Assembly: GCA_039720395.1 (NCBI GenBank)
Contig: CM077831.1
Span: 34,321,067-34,385,066 of the forward strand
DNA: 64,000 bases
Source of the DNA: Liquidambar formosana
Taxonomy: Eukaryota > Streptophyta > Magnoliopsida > Saxifragales > Altingiaceae
Reading direction: 5' to 3'
The translations under genes were made by a program, and so were the position numbers. The notes below the pieces were generated by a model. It was not told the origin of the DNA. It saw only the letters and a list, made by a program, of their open reading frames with translations, and made no database searches. Below, in pieces: positions 24,430 to 34,931 of the stretch (its first letter is position 1; each line of letters begins with the position of its first letter).

Positions 24430-24976
24430 GTACAAAATGGGGTGTCTACAACTCCCAAATTGTTTAAGGTTATGCAACTTCTTGTATAAAGTTTGCATAT
24501 AGTTGTGGGGAATATAACAGTGCTCTAGCTTCTTTTTCATCTTGCTCCACTCTCTAATCTTGCCTTTCCCACTTCCTTGGAGGCGAATAGAAACTAATTT
24601 CACTTTCCTTTCATCCGAAACTTCATAATAGTAAAAAATTCTTTCGATAGAATAGAGCCAATCAACAAATTCATCCGGATTTAGGCTTCCTCTAAACTCT
24701 GGAATGTCAATTTTGAGATTATACTCCAACTTGGAATTTGATTCACCATAAATGGTCTTCTTCTTTGATGAACCCAAAGGGATTATCAAAAGAAGTATTG
24801 GTATCCTCGGACTTGTAATCGACCTCACTAGGAGGTTGGAGTTGTTGGACCATCTCCATCAAAGCTTCTACTTGCCTTCTTAACCCATCAATCTCATCTC
24901 TATATTGCTGATTTTGCTGGTTGTCATCATTTCTACCCATTTGAGGGTTATTTTCAGCCCAAAAATCCACTTCCAC
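24430..24976 (-). pseudogene. Gypsy gag N-terminal part
   Basis: Minus-strand frames: one (24976-24743) contains a predicted coiled coil, RDEIDGLRRQVEALMEMVQQ; a second (24828-24415) contains DIPEFRGSLNPDEFVDWLYS, the signature of plant Gypsy gag (retrotransposon gag domain), then LYKKLHNLKQ. The two overlap in different frames, so one frameshift lies near 24750. Gag ends abruptly at 24450 where the nested element begins. Confidence 0.75.
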
Positions 24977-25125
24977 AGTGTTTCCTCTCCCCCTACCTTG
25001 TCAACCTCAACCTCTTTGAGCCATAACAGCAACAAAATGAAGCAACAGATCTGATCCAAAATTATAACAGCAGCAAGACTGATCAAAGACCAATAAATGG
25101 AAGGCTCGATCAAGAAATACCACAC

Positions 25126-26009
25126 CTAGCACTGATTTGAATCAATGATACAAATCTAGCAGCAAGAAACAATGATATGGCACCCTCGATCACAGGTAAG
25201 AATCCTCCTATAATGGAAATTAACTTCACAGCCTCCAAATCGAAGCAGGAATATAACCTGACTGATGTAGTCACACAAAAGAGAGAACCTGATTGATGTC
25301 GTCTCACACTCTCACTCAGCAAGGCTCGAACAAGTGCGATTACACCAGAAAAGGCTTCGTCGGCTATCGATTAGGCCTTAAAAGCAAAAGTCGAGCAGTA
25401 CACTTAGGTTGAAGCTCTGTTATGCTTTGATTATGCTGCTGCGATAGAATCGACCTTTGACAGGAACTTCACAACAGAATTTGAAGCTTCAACTGATGAT
25501 TCTTGAAGCAAATCCCTCAATCGGTCTTAATCTCTATTGCTGGACAAGTCTCAACCACTGTAATGGAAGAGAACAAGTCTACGGTCACTGTAGACTAAGG
25601 CTACACAGAAATTGGACCTTCGACTGCTCTAATTCTTCAAATCAACTGATCATACTCTTTGATTGGGACTGCTATCACCAAATTAAGCTTCGACACAATA
25701 AATTGATAGAAATCAACCTTGCAAAAGCTGCGATTACTGACATAGAAGACCTTCGAACCCTAGATGAAGTCGATCGACCATGGCTGCTCCAAATTACTCT
25801 ATACCGACTGGAGGAATTACTTGTATCGAGCTGCTTCTGCTATATAAACTCTTCAATTGCTGGTCTGAAGCCAGCGACTACTTCGTTAGACCTTAATCCA
25901 CGGATTGCAAAGGAGAACTGATGCTCGATCATGGCTGAGATGGAATACAACATTGTCGGCACAAAACAGAGGATGACACAGGAGAAAAACATCACCACAG
26001 AGGAATCAA
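25126..26009 (-). other. Gypsy leader between PBS and gag
   Basis: About 900 bases without convincing coding similarity, between the primer-binding site and gag. Short frames on both strands occur but show no family motif. Confidence 0.5.
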
Positions 26010-26030
26010 ATCTCAGGCTCTGATAACAAA
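26010..26030 (-). promoter_or_regulatory. Primer-binding site of the Gypsy element
   Basis: Immediately inside the right LTR, the minus strand reads TTTGTTATCAGAGCC. It differs by one base from the TTGGTATCAGAGC sequence complementary to the 3' end of initiator tRNA-Met used by most plant LTR retrotransposons. Confidence 0.75.
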
Positions 26031-28419
26031 TGATGAGGTTCCAACGAGAAAATAACGAAGAAATAGAGAGAAAATGAGGGAAACAGAAGGAAATTTCCTT
26101 AGAAAGCTTTATTCGAGAGCGATTCGAGAGAGAGGAGCAATTAGCTCTCCTACAAGTTGTAACAACTAAAACAATCTGCAAAAATTGATTAACAAACTCC
26201 TAACAGCCCCTTATATAAACAAATAGAGGCCTAAAAGACTAAAATACCCTCCATAAGCTCCCTAAATAACTATGGAAACTACTAGCTATATCTATACTAC
26301 CTATAAAAAGATGAATGTGAGAAAAACTTTTGATTGACTAATATACCCTTATTTTAATTTTTAAATACACAACTACCCTTCTACATATATAGGAAATATA
26401 ACAATATAAAACACATACCTTAATAAGAATTCTAAGGAAACTATAATTTGTATACTAATTAAATAAAACCAAACCCAAATAGGAATTCTAAGGAAATAGA
26501 AATTATAAGGACATTATTTCATCCTAAAACCCTAGAACAAATATATACATCTTCATTGTTGGAGAAATTAAGGATGTTCCGTGCAATACAACTTGGCCCC
26601 TCCATCCTTGCCTCCGTGGAAGATTAATTCTTAGCAAGGACTTGTGATGGTTGTGTTATATACATCAATACATGTGCGTGTATCTTTTCCTATGGTATGA
26701 TTCTCTCATTTTATTCTTCCTTTTTATTTTTTCAATCTCTCTTTAATTTCCTCTTGGAGATAAAAATTCCTCAGAGATAAAAAAATATATATATAGAACT
26801 CTCATCTTGTACAAGCACCGTTCTTCATTTGTCATTGTCTGGTACATTTTTTTTCCCATGTACAGCACTCATGTATAAATTTTTATAATATCCTATTTTA
26901 GGTTTCATATATATTAGACATCAGTGAAAAACTTTGGAGTTTTGAAAAAACCGAGAAAAGGTCTTGAGAAAAATAAAAGAAAAACTATATTATGAGGAAT
27001 CGGTTTCGCTTAAACAAAAAAACAAGAAGCCATGAACGAGTGTAGCTTACAAAGATTGTGTCTTTTATTGTGGATGGAAATACCATTGAATCAACAAATG
27101 AATCGAGAGGAAAAAAAAAAACAATGAGAAAGAAACTTGACTCGCCAAATTTAATATATATATATATATATAATGATAATCATGTGAAGAAGAAAAAACA
27201 CAACTATAGATAAAACTCTATGTGAGAACTCTTCTTTAATACCATATACGTAAACTGTACTGCGTCTTCTACACAATCCAAAAACAAATTGTAAATAATG
27301 ACACCATGAAAAACTTTGGAGTCTTAAAAAAAGTGAAAAAAAGTCTTGAGAAAAATATAAGAAAAATTATATTATGAGGTATTGGTTTCACTTAAACAAA
27401 ACACAAGTAGCCATGAATGAGTGTAGCTCTCAAAGATCATGTCTTTTATGGTTGATGGAAATACCATTGAATAAACAATGAATCGAGAGGAAAAGAAAAA
27501 CGACTAAAGATAAAACTCTATTTGAGAAAAAAAGGGTTTGAAAAACTCTCCACTCTCTTTTCAATCTCTGTGTGGACCCCAAAAAAAAAAAAAAAAGGTA
27601 AATAATAATGCCATGAAAAACTTTGAAGTTTTAAAAAACCCGAGGAAAAGAAAAAACGAGGAAAAAAAACAACTATATGATAAAACTCTACTTGAGGCAA
27701 AAAAAAAAAAAAGAAAAAAAAAAGAAAGAAAAAGGTATGACTTTTTCAATATCTACATGAACCAAAAATGAAAAATGTAGACAATGATGTCATGAAAAAC
27801 TTGAGTTTTGAAAAAAAACTAAGAAAAAATAAGAAAAAAGTTTAGAGAAAAAATTGAGAAAATAAGACTCACAAGGTGGATGGCAATACAACCGATGCCA
27901 CCAAATAAATAGATGAATCCTAAATAAATAATAAATAAATAAAATGAGAAGAATCTTTAGATCGTCACCATATCTTGATGGCCACGTGGTTCACCGAGCA
28001 TAGCTAAGAGAAAATGAATTAGGTTTATACACCAGATTGGGTGGAACGTGGTATAGTGGCTGTGACTGTGTGATTGTGACTCTGTGAGGGGGATGGGAGT
28101 ATGGTTGGTTGAGAAAAACGTGATATGCATTCTAAAATCAAATTACCTTATTCAAATAATTAATTATTAAAGTATTCTAAATTTTATTGGTAAAGGTGAG
28201 GCTAGCTCTTATAACTTTGAACTTATATAGAGTTATGTTTTTATTTATTTATTTAAATATTAACATGTATATAAAATTTTATAGATATAACCAATTTATT
28301 ATGAGACAAAAGTTCACGTGCAACGCACGTGTGCACTATGTCTAGTTAACAATAAAATACAAGTAAAAGATAGTAATAAAAGTGGAACTGCTGGACAACA
28401 GTCCAAATGCGCCACATCA
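26031..28419 (-). repeat. Gypsy LTR, 5' LTR (right), split by a Helitron
   Basis: LTR halves lie at 26031-26290 and 28346-28419, together 334 bases, near the 349 bases of the left LTR. The left LTR is longer mainly through a duplicated TCTCCTACAAGTTCT segment (17530-17560). Confidence 0.9.
26291..28345 (+). mobile_element. Non-autonomous Helitron inside the Gypsy LTR
   Basis: The 2055-bp element starts TCTATACTACCTATAAAAAG and ends with the hairpin CACGTGC-aac-GCACGTG, eight bases, then CTAG. It lies between A and T of GCTATA/TTAACAA; the other LTR holds the exact empty site, which fixes both ends. No Rep-helicase frame is present. Its 5' end matches the ends of the intron 1 Helitrons, so they are one family. 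The middle (26925-27850) is a degenerate tandem repeat: units beginning GAAAAACTTTGGAGT recur near 26928, 27308, 27616 and 27795. Confidence 0.9.
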
Positions 28420-29336
28420 TTAATAGCCTAAGGGCAAAAGGAAGGCAAAACTCAGAGGTCATTCTCAGAGTCATGGTCTGTAGAGTGATAGACTCTTTCA
28501 CTGTTTCACGTCATCACATGGCTTGCAGAGGCATTACTTTAATGAATAATGAGTAGTATATCCATGACACTCTATGGGTATGGGTGTATGGCTATGGATA
28601 GGGCGAATAAGTGCCATATGGCTGATGGTATGGGCAGTTAGATCAATATAGGTGGCTATTTGATTACGGGCCTTATGGACATAAACGGTCAACCCCACCA
28701 TATCTGCCATAGACAGGAACACGTCTCGACTCTGGTCAGAATATGCCACTAGGAATCTTGGAGCATCTTACTCTCAAACAGTACAAGCATCATTAAACAT
28801 TTATAATTCCATGTGCAGTAGTTTTTTTTTTTTTTTTTTAATTTTTTTTTTTATAATGATTCTATGTGCAGTAGTTTTATCACATTATCACACGGCTAGA
28901 CTACTGTTTTCAGCTTACCGTTTTGTGTTGAAGGGGTGTTAGGCATAGGGATGATAGTTTTGAGCACCCCAAAAATCCACATGGTACTAGCCAATAGCCA
29001 ATAGGAATAGGGATGATAGTTTTGTGTTCAAAGGGGTAATAGTTATAGGAATGTTAGTTTTGAGCATCCCTACACACCTCATATTTGTCCTATAGACTCT
29101 TAATTTGCAATATTTTGATTCTAAGTTGTTTATTAGAGTCCAATTCATTTTTTTCTAATGTTTGTTTAAAATTTTCATGTTTTTCTACTAATTTCTATCA
29201 TTTCTCTAAAACGATATTGATATTTTCAATATCGTCAATATTCTCTAAATTTGGCCGGAATTTCAACTATGTTTCTTTAAGTTGAGATTTAATTCAACGT
29301 TACATGGTTTAACAATCCTTTTGTTTTTGGTTGCAG

Positions 29337-32300
29337 ATTAAGCCTCTAGTGGGTCCAACGAAAGCTATCATGGATGTTCAGATAACTACTTTCCAATGGC
29401 ATGAATTTTTCCCCCGTGGTAATAAACATGAATAAATCATACGTACTGTTTATATTTCATTCATCAAGATTGGTCTATTATATGTTTATATGCTTTGCAG
29501 CAAAGAACAATATTGGCATTGTGATTGCACTCTGGGCTCCTATTATTCTTGTATGGGTTTTGCATGTTTCATTTCTCAATCTATCCTTCTCTATGTTTTC
29601 ATTCGGCCTGCCGTAGTGTTAGTTCTAATACAATGTTTTTTTCTAGGTGTATTTCATGGATACTCAGATTTGGTATGCCATATTCTCCACATTATTTGGA
29701 GGTATTTATGGTGCATTCTGTCATCATGGAGAGGTTAAGGAAACTTCTGCTCCTCACTGAATGAACTTTAGTCCCTGCAATTTGCTTCTTGTTCACCTCC
29801 ATTTCTTGCTTCCTTTTGCTAATAGATTAATTGATTTAGACATGGTTTTTTCTTAGTTCTGGCTATACTCACGAAGTTAATGTAGTGGTAGTTCAGAATT
29901 GACATGCTTCCTTTCTCTACCTATGGTGTAGTTGAGATAAGGACTTTTATACTTCCATAAAATTCTTCAAATTTATTCCACCTTTGGAAAAACACGGTTA
30001 TAAAACTCTTGTAGCATTTAATATACTGCCATACATGTACATGAACAATCCGCTTCTGGTAGTATATGCTTTTAATCTTGTTATATCACCTCTGTGGTTC
30101 CACTGCCCGGTTCTTTCTCAATTTAGCTCTTTGATCTTTTGGATTTATTTTCTAAATCTTGTGACAAGGATGCTTGGGTGATGGACTATGCTAAGTGAAT
30201 GGGAGAGAGAATCATTGGAACCTTTGTTTGTTAGAAGCATTTGAGATTGGGAAATAGTTGCAATGGTATAATTTTTTGGGAAACTTAATTCAGTGGGTCT
30301 TTCAAGGGGGAGAGAGGAAGTTTTGTGAAGGAGTAGATACTCTGGTGAAGTGCAATTGGAGCTCCTGCGTCCCCTCCAAAGTAGCTTTTTTTGGGTGGAC
30401 GGCTTCTAGGACTCTAGGAGCAAATGCTTACCATAGATCATTTAATTAGTAGGGGATGGATGATCCCTAATTGGTGTTGTTTGTGCAACAACTGTATCTT
30501 TTCATTCATTGTATGGTTGCTAGGGATCTATGGAACCCTCTTTTCTCGTTATTGGGCACAGGATGGGTCATGCCTTGGATGGTCAAGGAGCTCTTTCAAG
30601 GTTGGTCATTCAAGACTGGAAAGGAGAATTGTAAAATCGTTTGGAAGATGGGCCTCTTAGTGTATCGTTTGGTGTGTGGAGAGAGAGAGAAATAGGAGGA
30701 TTTTGGAAAGTGAGGTTTTGCAAGTTATTAAGATTAAATAGAAGTTTTGTAGAATACATTTTCTTTGATGTGTCTGCATTGGTTGGTTGGGAAGCATTTT
30801 TTTCCAACCCGTAGATTTTTAAGATCTGTGCTCTTGTCTAAAGGTATACACTACTTTTGTGCAGTTCCTGTAGATTGTTAACACAATTTGCCTTTTAAAA
30901 GGCGTGTATATGTTGTTATTGGAGGATCTTTGTTGCCACCTTTTGCTTTACCTGTAATTTACTTGTTTCCTCATTGGACATTTGGTAACGTTTTCATATG
31001 AAAGTTGCAGGTTTCATTTCTTACATTGGGAATATTATTAAATTTTTTATCATTCTTGGTTTTTAATATGGAAAATTGGAAATCGTTTAGACCAACATAA
31101 CAGGAGTTGTCTTATCTTCCCGGTGCTCTAGTGTTTGTTTTTGCTTTAATTTCTTCTTACATGTCCAGATTCGAACATTAGGAATGGTTAGATCTCGATT
31201 TCAATCACTGCCTGGAGCTTTTAATGCCTGTTTGATCCCAGAGGAAAAGAGCGAACCAGTTGAGAAGAAAGGACTGAAAGCCACATTTTCTCGCAACTTT
31301 GCTGAGGTTAATTTCTATTATTGATTTTTGGAACTATAACCTGTTCATGGTGGACGGTATGTTGATGACCGAAAAATTAGGTACCTTGAATGATGTTTAT
31401 CATTGTTGCAGATCCCATCAAACAAGGAGAAAGAGGCAGCAAGATTTGCTCAGTTGTGGAACAAAATAATTAGTAGTTTTAGAGAGGAGGATCTTATAAA
31501 TGACAGGTAATTCTGAGATGCTGCTCAGGAGAATATATTCTTGATTCAAGTTACTGTAAAGCTTGTTAATTCCTCTGACATTGCTTCAAAATTCAGGATG
31601 TTTCTGAAAGTTTTTGTTTCTCCCTTTTTTTTCTTCTCTGTAGTATGCTGAGTTTGTCTTAATTTTCAGGGAAATGGACCTGTTACTTGTTCCGTATTGG
31701 GCCGACCGTGATTTGGACCTTATACAATGGCCTCCATTTTTACTTGCTGGCAAGGTTTGTCTTCCAATACACTTATTTTATTTTTAACTTTTGCAAATTC
31801 TGATGTCTATATGTGATTCTGTATCTTTATATATCTTATTAAGAAAAAATTGAGACATCTTATCCAAAATTATATCTATTTTATATCTTCTCTATAGATC
31901 CCTATAGCACTAGACATGGCCAAGGACAGCAATGGTAAGGATCGAGAGGTGAAAAAGAGGATTGAGTCTGACAACTACTTGTCTTGTGCTGTTCATGAAT
32001 GCTATGCTTCATTTCGGAACATTATTAAGTACTTGGTTCGAGGTGACCAGCGAAAAGGAGTAAGTTTTGGTAATATTTAAAGAACTAACATGAGAACCAA
32101 AAATAAATAATTGAATAAAATCATTTTTTATCTGTGCCGCAAATTTCCTTTTTGCTTTGGATATAGCCTGCTGTTTCTTGATTTTTTTTTTTCTTTTTCT
32201 TGATGTGCTTCTCCTAATGGGTTTTTTTCAGGGTTATCGATTACATATTTTCTGAAGTTGACAGACACATTGAAGAAGGTGATCTTTTACGTGAATTCAA

Positions 32301-33055
32301 GATGAGTGCTCTCCCTAGCCTCTATGACCACGTTGTTAAGCTCATCATATATTTGGTAATTATATTCAGTTCGATGGAATATCACATTTAATTTTGTTTC
32401 AATTACTCTTGGATTTTGTTGATGGAAGTCCTAATGAAGCATTTGGATTTTTACAGTTGGATAATAAACAGGAGGACAGGGATCAAGTTGTGATTCTTTT
32501 CCTGGACATGCTGGAGGTTGTCACAAGGGACATAATTATGGAGGATCATATATCCAGGTTAAGCATTTTTATGTATTTATCTCTTTAAATATATATATAT
32601 ATTTTTGATAAGGTATTTATCTCTTTAAATATATCAACATCCTAAAGCCTTTGTTAAGGTTGCTTCATTTTTCTTAAATAGTTTGATAGATTTGATTCAT
32701 GGGGGATTAGGGCATGAGGGTATGACTCCTCTTTATCAACATCATCAGTTATTTGCATCTTCTGGGGCTATCACGTTTCCAATTGTTCCCGTAACAGAAG
32801 CTTGGAAAGAGAAGGTGGGTATCATTGGTAGACGTAAATCATAATAAAAATTTTCAATTTTCAATTGATGCCTATCATATCTTGGACTTTTTATTGTATA
32901 CAGATCAAACGGCTTTATCTATTGCTTACTGTGAAGGAGTCTGCGATGGATGTACCATCCAACTTAGAAGCAAGGAGACGTATTTCTTTCTTCTCGAATT
33001 CATTGTTTATGGACATGCCTGCAACACCAAAAGTTCGCAATATGCTCTCTTTCTC
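29337..33055 (+). CDS. CALS3: CALS3 left copy, exons 18-28 (central cytosolic region)
   Basis: Exons: 29337-29418, 29501-29550, 29647-29733, 31169-31306, 31412-31506, 31670-31754, 31898-32059, 32232-32355, 32457-32557, 32682-32814, 32904-33055. Diagnostic stretches are [95 protein letters not shown] and [20 protein letters not shown]. Exon 24 is 162 bases and ends in phase 0, but exon 25 must start in phase 2 (its [10 protein letters not shown] frame), so one extra base (probably in AAAAGGA at 32053-32059) shifts the frame; read through, the stop comes within exon 25. The GAFRRLGE motif of the family reads GAFCHHGE here, and FNDRLIP reads FNACLIP. Confidence 0.88.
30255..30850 (+). mobile_element. 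LINE zf-RVT fragment in intron 20
   Basis: In intron 20 (29734-31168). Broken plus-strand frames read [20 protein letters not shown] and then, shifted, [19 protein letters not shown] and [20 protein letters not shown]. This is the order of the zf-RVT region at the end of plant LINE ORF2 (VPxKVAFFxW, C-x2-C, HCxxARxLW). No ends or poly(A) tail are clear. Confidence 0.7.
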
Positions 33056-33093
33056 GTAAGCTTTCTTTCTGAGAATTAATTTCCTCCAGGTTA

Positions 33094-34717
33094 TTCTTCT
33101 TTCTTTTGAAGCGGTGTTAGGACTCAAAGTTAACCTTGGAAAATCCGATCTTATTCCGGTGGGAAATGTTGCTAATGTGGATAATCTTACTACTATTTTG
33201 AGTTGTAAAGTTGGGAAATTACCGGCAACTTACCTTGGACTCCCTTTAGGGGTTCGCTTCAACGATTCTAAAGTTTGGGACCCCGTCATTGAGAAAATTG
33301 AAAGAAGGCTTGGTGGATGGAAAAAAGGGTATCTCTCTAAAGGTGGTAAGTTAACACTCATCCATAGTGTGTTATCTTCGATCCCTATTTATTTCATGTC
33401 CATTCATAAAATTTCCAAATCCGTGGCTTTTAGGATTGAAAAACTTCAAAGGGACTTTTTATGGAATAGGTATGGGAGGTGAGTGGAAATATCATCTTGT
33501 TGATTGGAGCACCATTTGCCTTCCAAAACATATGGATGCTTTAGGGGTTAGATCCATTGTACCAATCAAGCTCTCATGGGTAAATGGCTTTGGAGATTTG
33601 GTAGGGGAGTCCAAGGTCTATGGCGGGATGTTATTATTGGAAGTATGGCATTTCTAGAGAGGGTTGGTGGTCTAATGGTGTTAATGGTTCTCATGGTGTG
33701 GGTCTTTGGAAGGCAATTATGCAAGGTTTTGATGGCTTCATCAAAGAGATTGGGTTTAAAGTTGGTGATGGTAGTAGGGTGGAAATTTTGGAAAGACTTG
33801 TGGTGTTCCAATTCGCCTCTTATGTCGGAGTTTCCTTCTTTATACTCTATTGCTTCTAACAAGGAAGTTTTGATTAAGGATTGCTTGGAAGGGGAAGTTG
33901 GTACTCGTCATTGGGATGTTCTTTTTAGTCGTCACTTTAATGATTGGGAATTAGAGGAAGTGTTGGCTTTTTTTTCAAGTTCTTTACAAGAGTTAAGATT
34001 TTGGAGGGTGAGAATGATTCCTTAGTTTGGCGTAAGGACTCTAAAGGGTTATTCTCCGTAAAATCTTTCTACAATTGTTTAAGACCTTTAAGGAATTTTT
34101 TTATTCCGACAAAAGTCACATGGATTTCCTTGGTTCCTACTAAAGTTGCCTTTTTTTGTTGGTTGGTAGGAAGTAATAAGTGTTTAACTTTGGATAATCT
34201 TGCTAGAAAAGGGTGGTACGTGGCTACGTGCCGAATAGATGTGTTCTTTGTAAACAAGATGCGGAAACGGTGGATCATCTTTTCATTCATTGTTTTGTGG
34301 CTAGGAATCTATGGATGCTTTTATTTAACATGTTCGGAGTCCATTGGGTGCTTCCTTCCTCTACCTATGACTTATTGGTGGGTTGGTGGTTTAAGGGGGA
34401 GCGCAAAAAGGCAAAAGTGATTTGGTATATGGCTCCGCATGCTATATTGTGGTGCATTTGGAGGGAAAGAAATGTTAGAACTTTTGATGGGGTTGAGAAG
34501 TCTCTCATTGACCTCAAGTCTTCCTTTGTCAAGTCTTTATTTTTGTGGTACTCTAGTCACACTAGTACTTGTAATCTTTCTTTTGTTAATTTTGTGGATT
34601 GCTTTAAGATGTAGAGGTTTGTGTGGTTAGTCATTGTATATGGCTTATGTACATGGGCTAAGCCCTTTTTGTTCATCAATACATATTTACCTTATCAAAA
34701 AAAAAAAAAAAAAAGAA
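33094..34717 (+). mobile_element. 5'-truncated LINE in intron 28 with 16-bp TSD
   Basis: It is flanked by the perfect 16-bp direct repeat aatttcctccaggtta (33078-33093 and 34718-34733) with a poly(A) tail just before the second copy. The sense-strand content starts in the C-terminal RT region (LGLKVNLGKSDLIPVGNV; YLGLPLG; GGWKKGYLSKGGKLTLIHSV) and continues to zf-RVT (PTKVAFFCWLVGS; CVLCKQDAETVDHLFIHC; AILWCIWRERNVRTF), ending with a stop near 34612. Several frameshifts are present (for example near 33480 and 34020). The insertion point is 38 bases downstream of the exon 28 donor. Confidence 0.92.
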
Positions 34718-34931
34718 AATTTCCTCCAGGTTACATGTGTTGGTAAGTAGCAGAATTCACTCATGATCTTCTGCTTCTTACATTTGTTTGCCTTTACCTC
34801 TTCCTTGGACACTTTTCTTGTTCTAATGGTCTACTGATATTATTTAAATTGATGCAACTTCAACTAAGAGCATACCTTGTGGTTGATTTTGTTCACTAAA
34901 TATGTTTATACTGTAATAACTTCTTTTGTAG

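Larger units (their letters stand above)
19402..24450 (-). mobile_element. LTR-like element nested in Gypsy gag, itself split by a LINE
   Basis: Left end TGACACCCAG and right end GGTGTCTACA give TG...CA termini with short inverted ends, as in many plant LTRs; on the minus strand it starts TGTAGACACCCC. Without the LINE it is about 1.05 kb, the size of a solo LTR. Gag coding stops at the right edge (LHNLKQ) and resumes at the left edge (SALKPSIYDVL) with some 35 residues missing, so host sequence was lost. Flanking 5-mers are ggagt and actcc, complementary rather than direct, so no TSD can be claimed. It carries clustered TGCGTACGCA-like palindromes (23715-24290). Confidence 0.5.
17424..28419 (-). 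mobile_element. Gypsy-type LTR retrotransposon, deletion derivative with nested insertions
   Basis: The element is bounded by LTRs starting TGATGAGGTT and ending GCCACATCA, with the 5-bp target duplication ttaat at 17419-17423 and 28420-28424. Coding sequence is on the minus strand: the PBS-side LTR is at the right, then leader, gag (about 24980-24450), zinc knuckle and protease (about 19360-18528), and a short tail before the left LTR. Reverse transcriptase, RNase H and integrase are missing, so the copy is defective. A purine tract complementing 17773-17789 (AGAGGGGTAGTCC on the minus strand) abuts the left LTR as PPT. It contains an LTR-like element with a LINE (19402-24450) and a Helitron in its right LTR. 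Confidence 0.85.
15378..29336 (+). other. Intron 17 of CALS3, about 14 kb of nested transposons
   Basis: The donor follows exon 17 (FNYYFE) and the acceptor TTGCAG precedes exon 18 (IKPLVGPTK), so everything between is intronic. Contents in order: antisense LINE RT relic, Copia RNase H relic, a complete-ended Gypsy element (17424-28419) with nested insertions, then about 900 bases (28425-29336) with no recognisable feature apart from poly-T runs near 28820. All coding similarity here comes from transposons. Confidence 0.9.
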
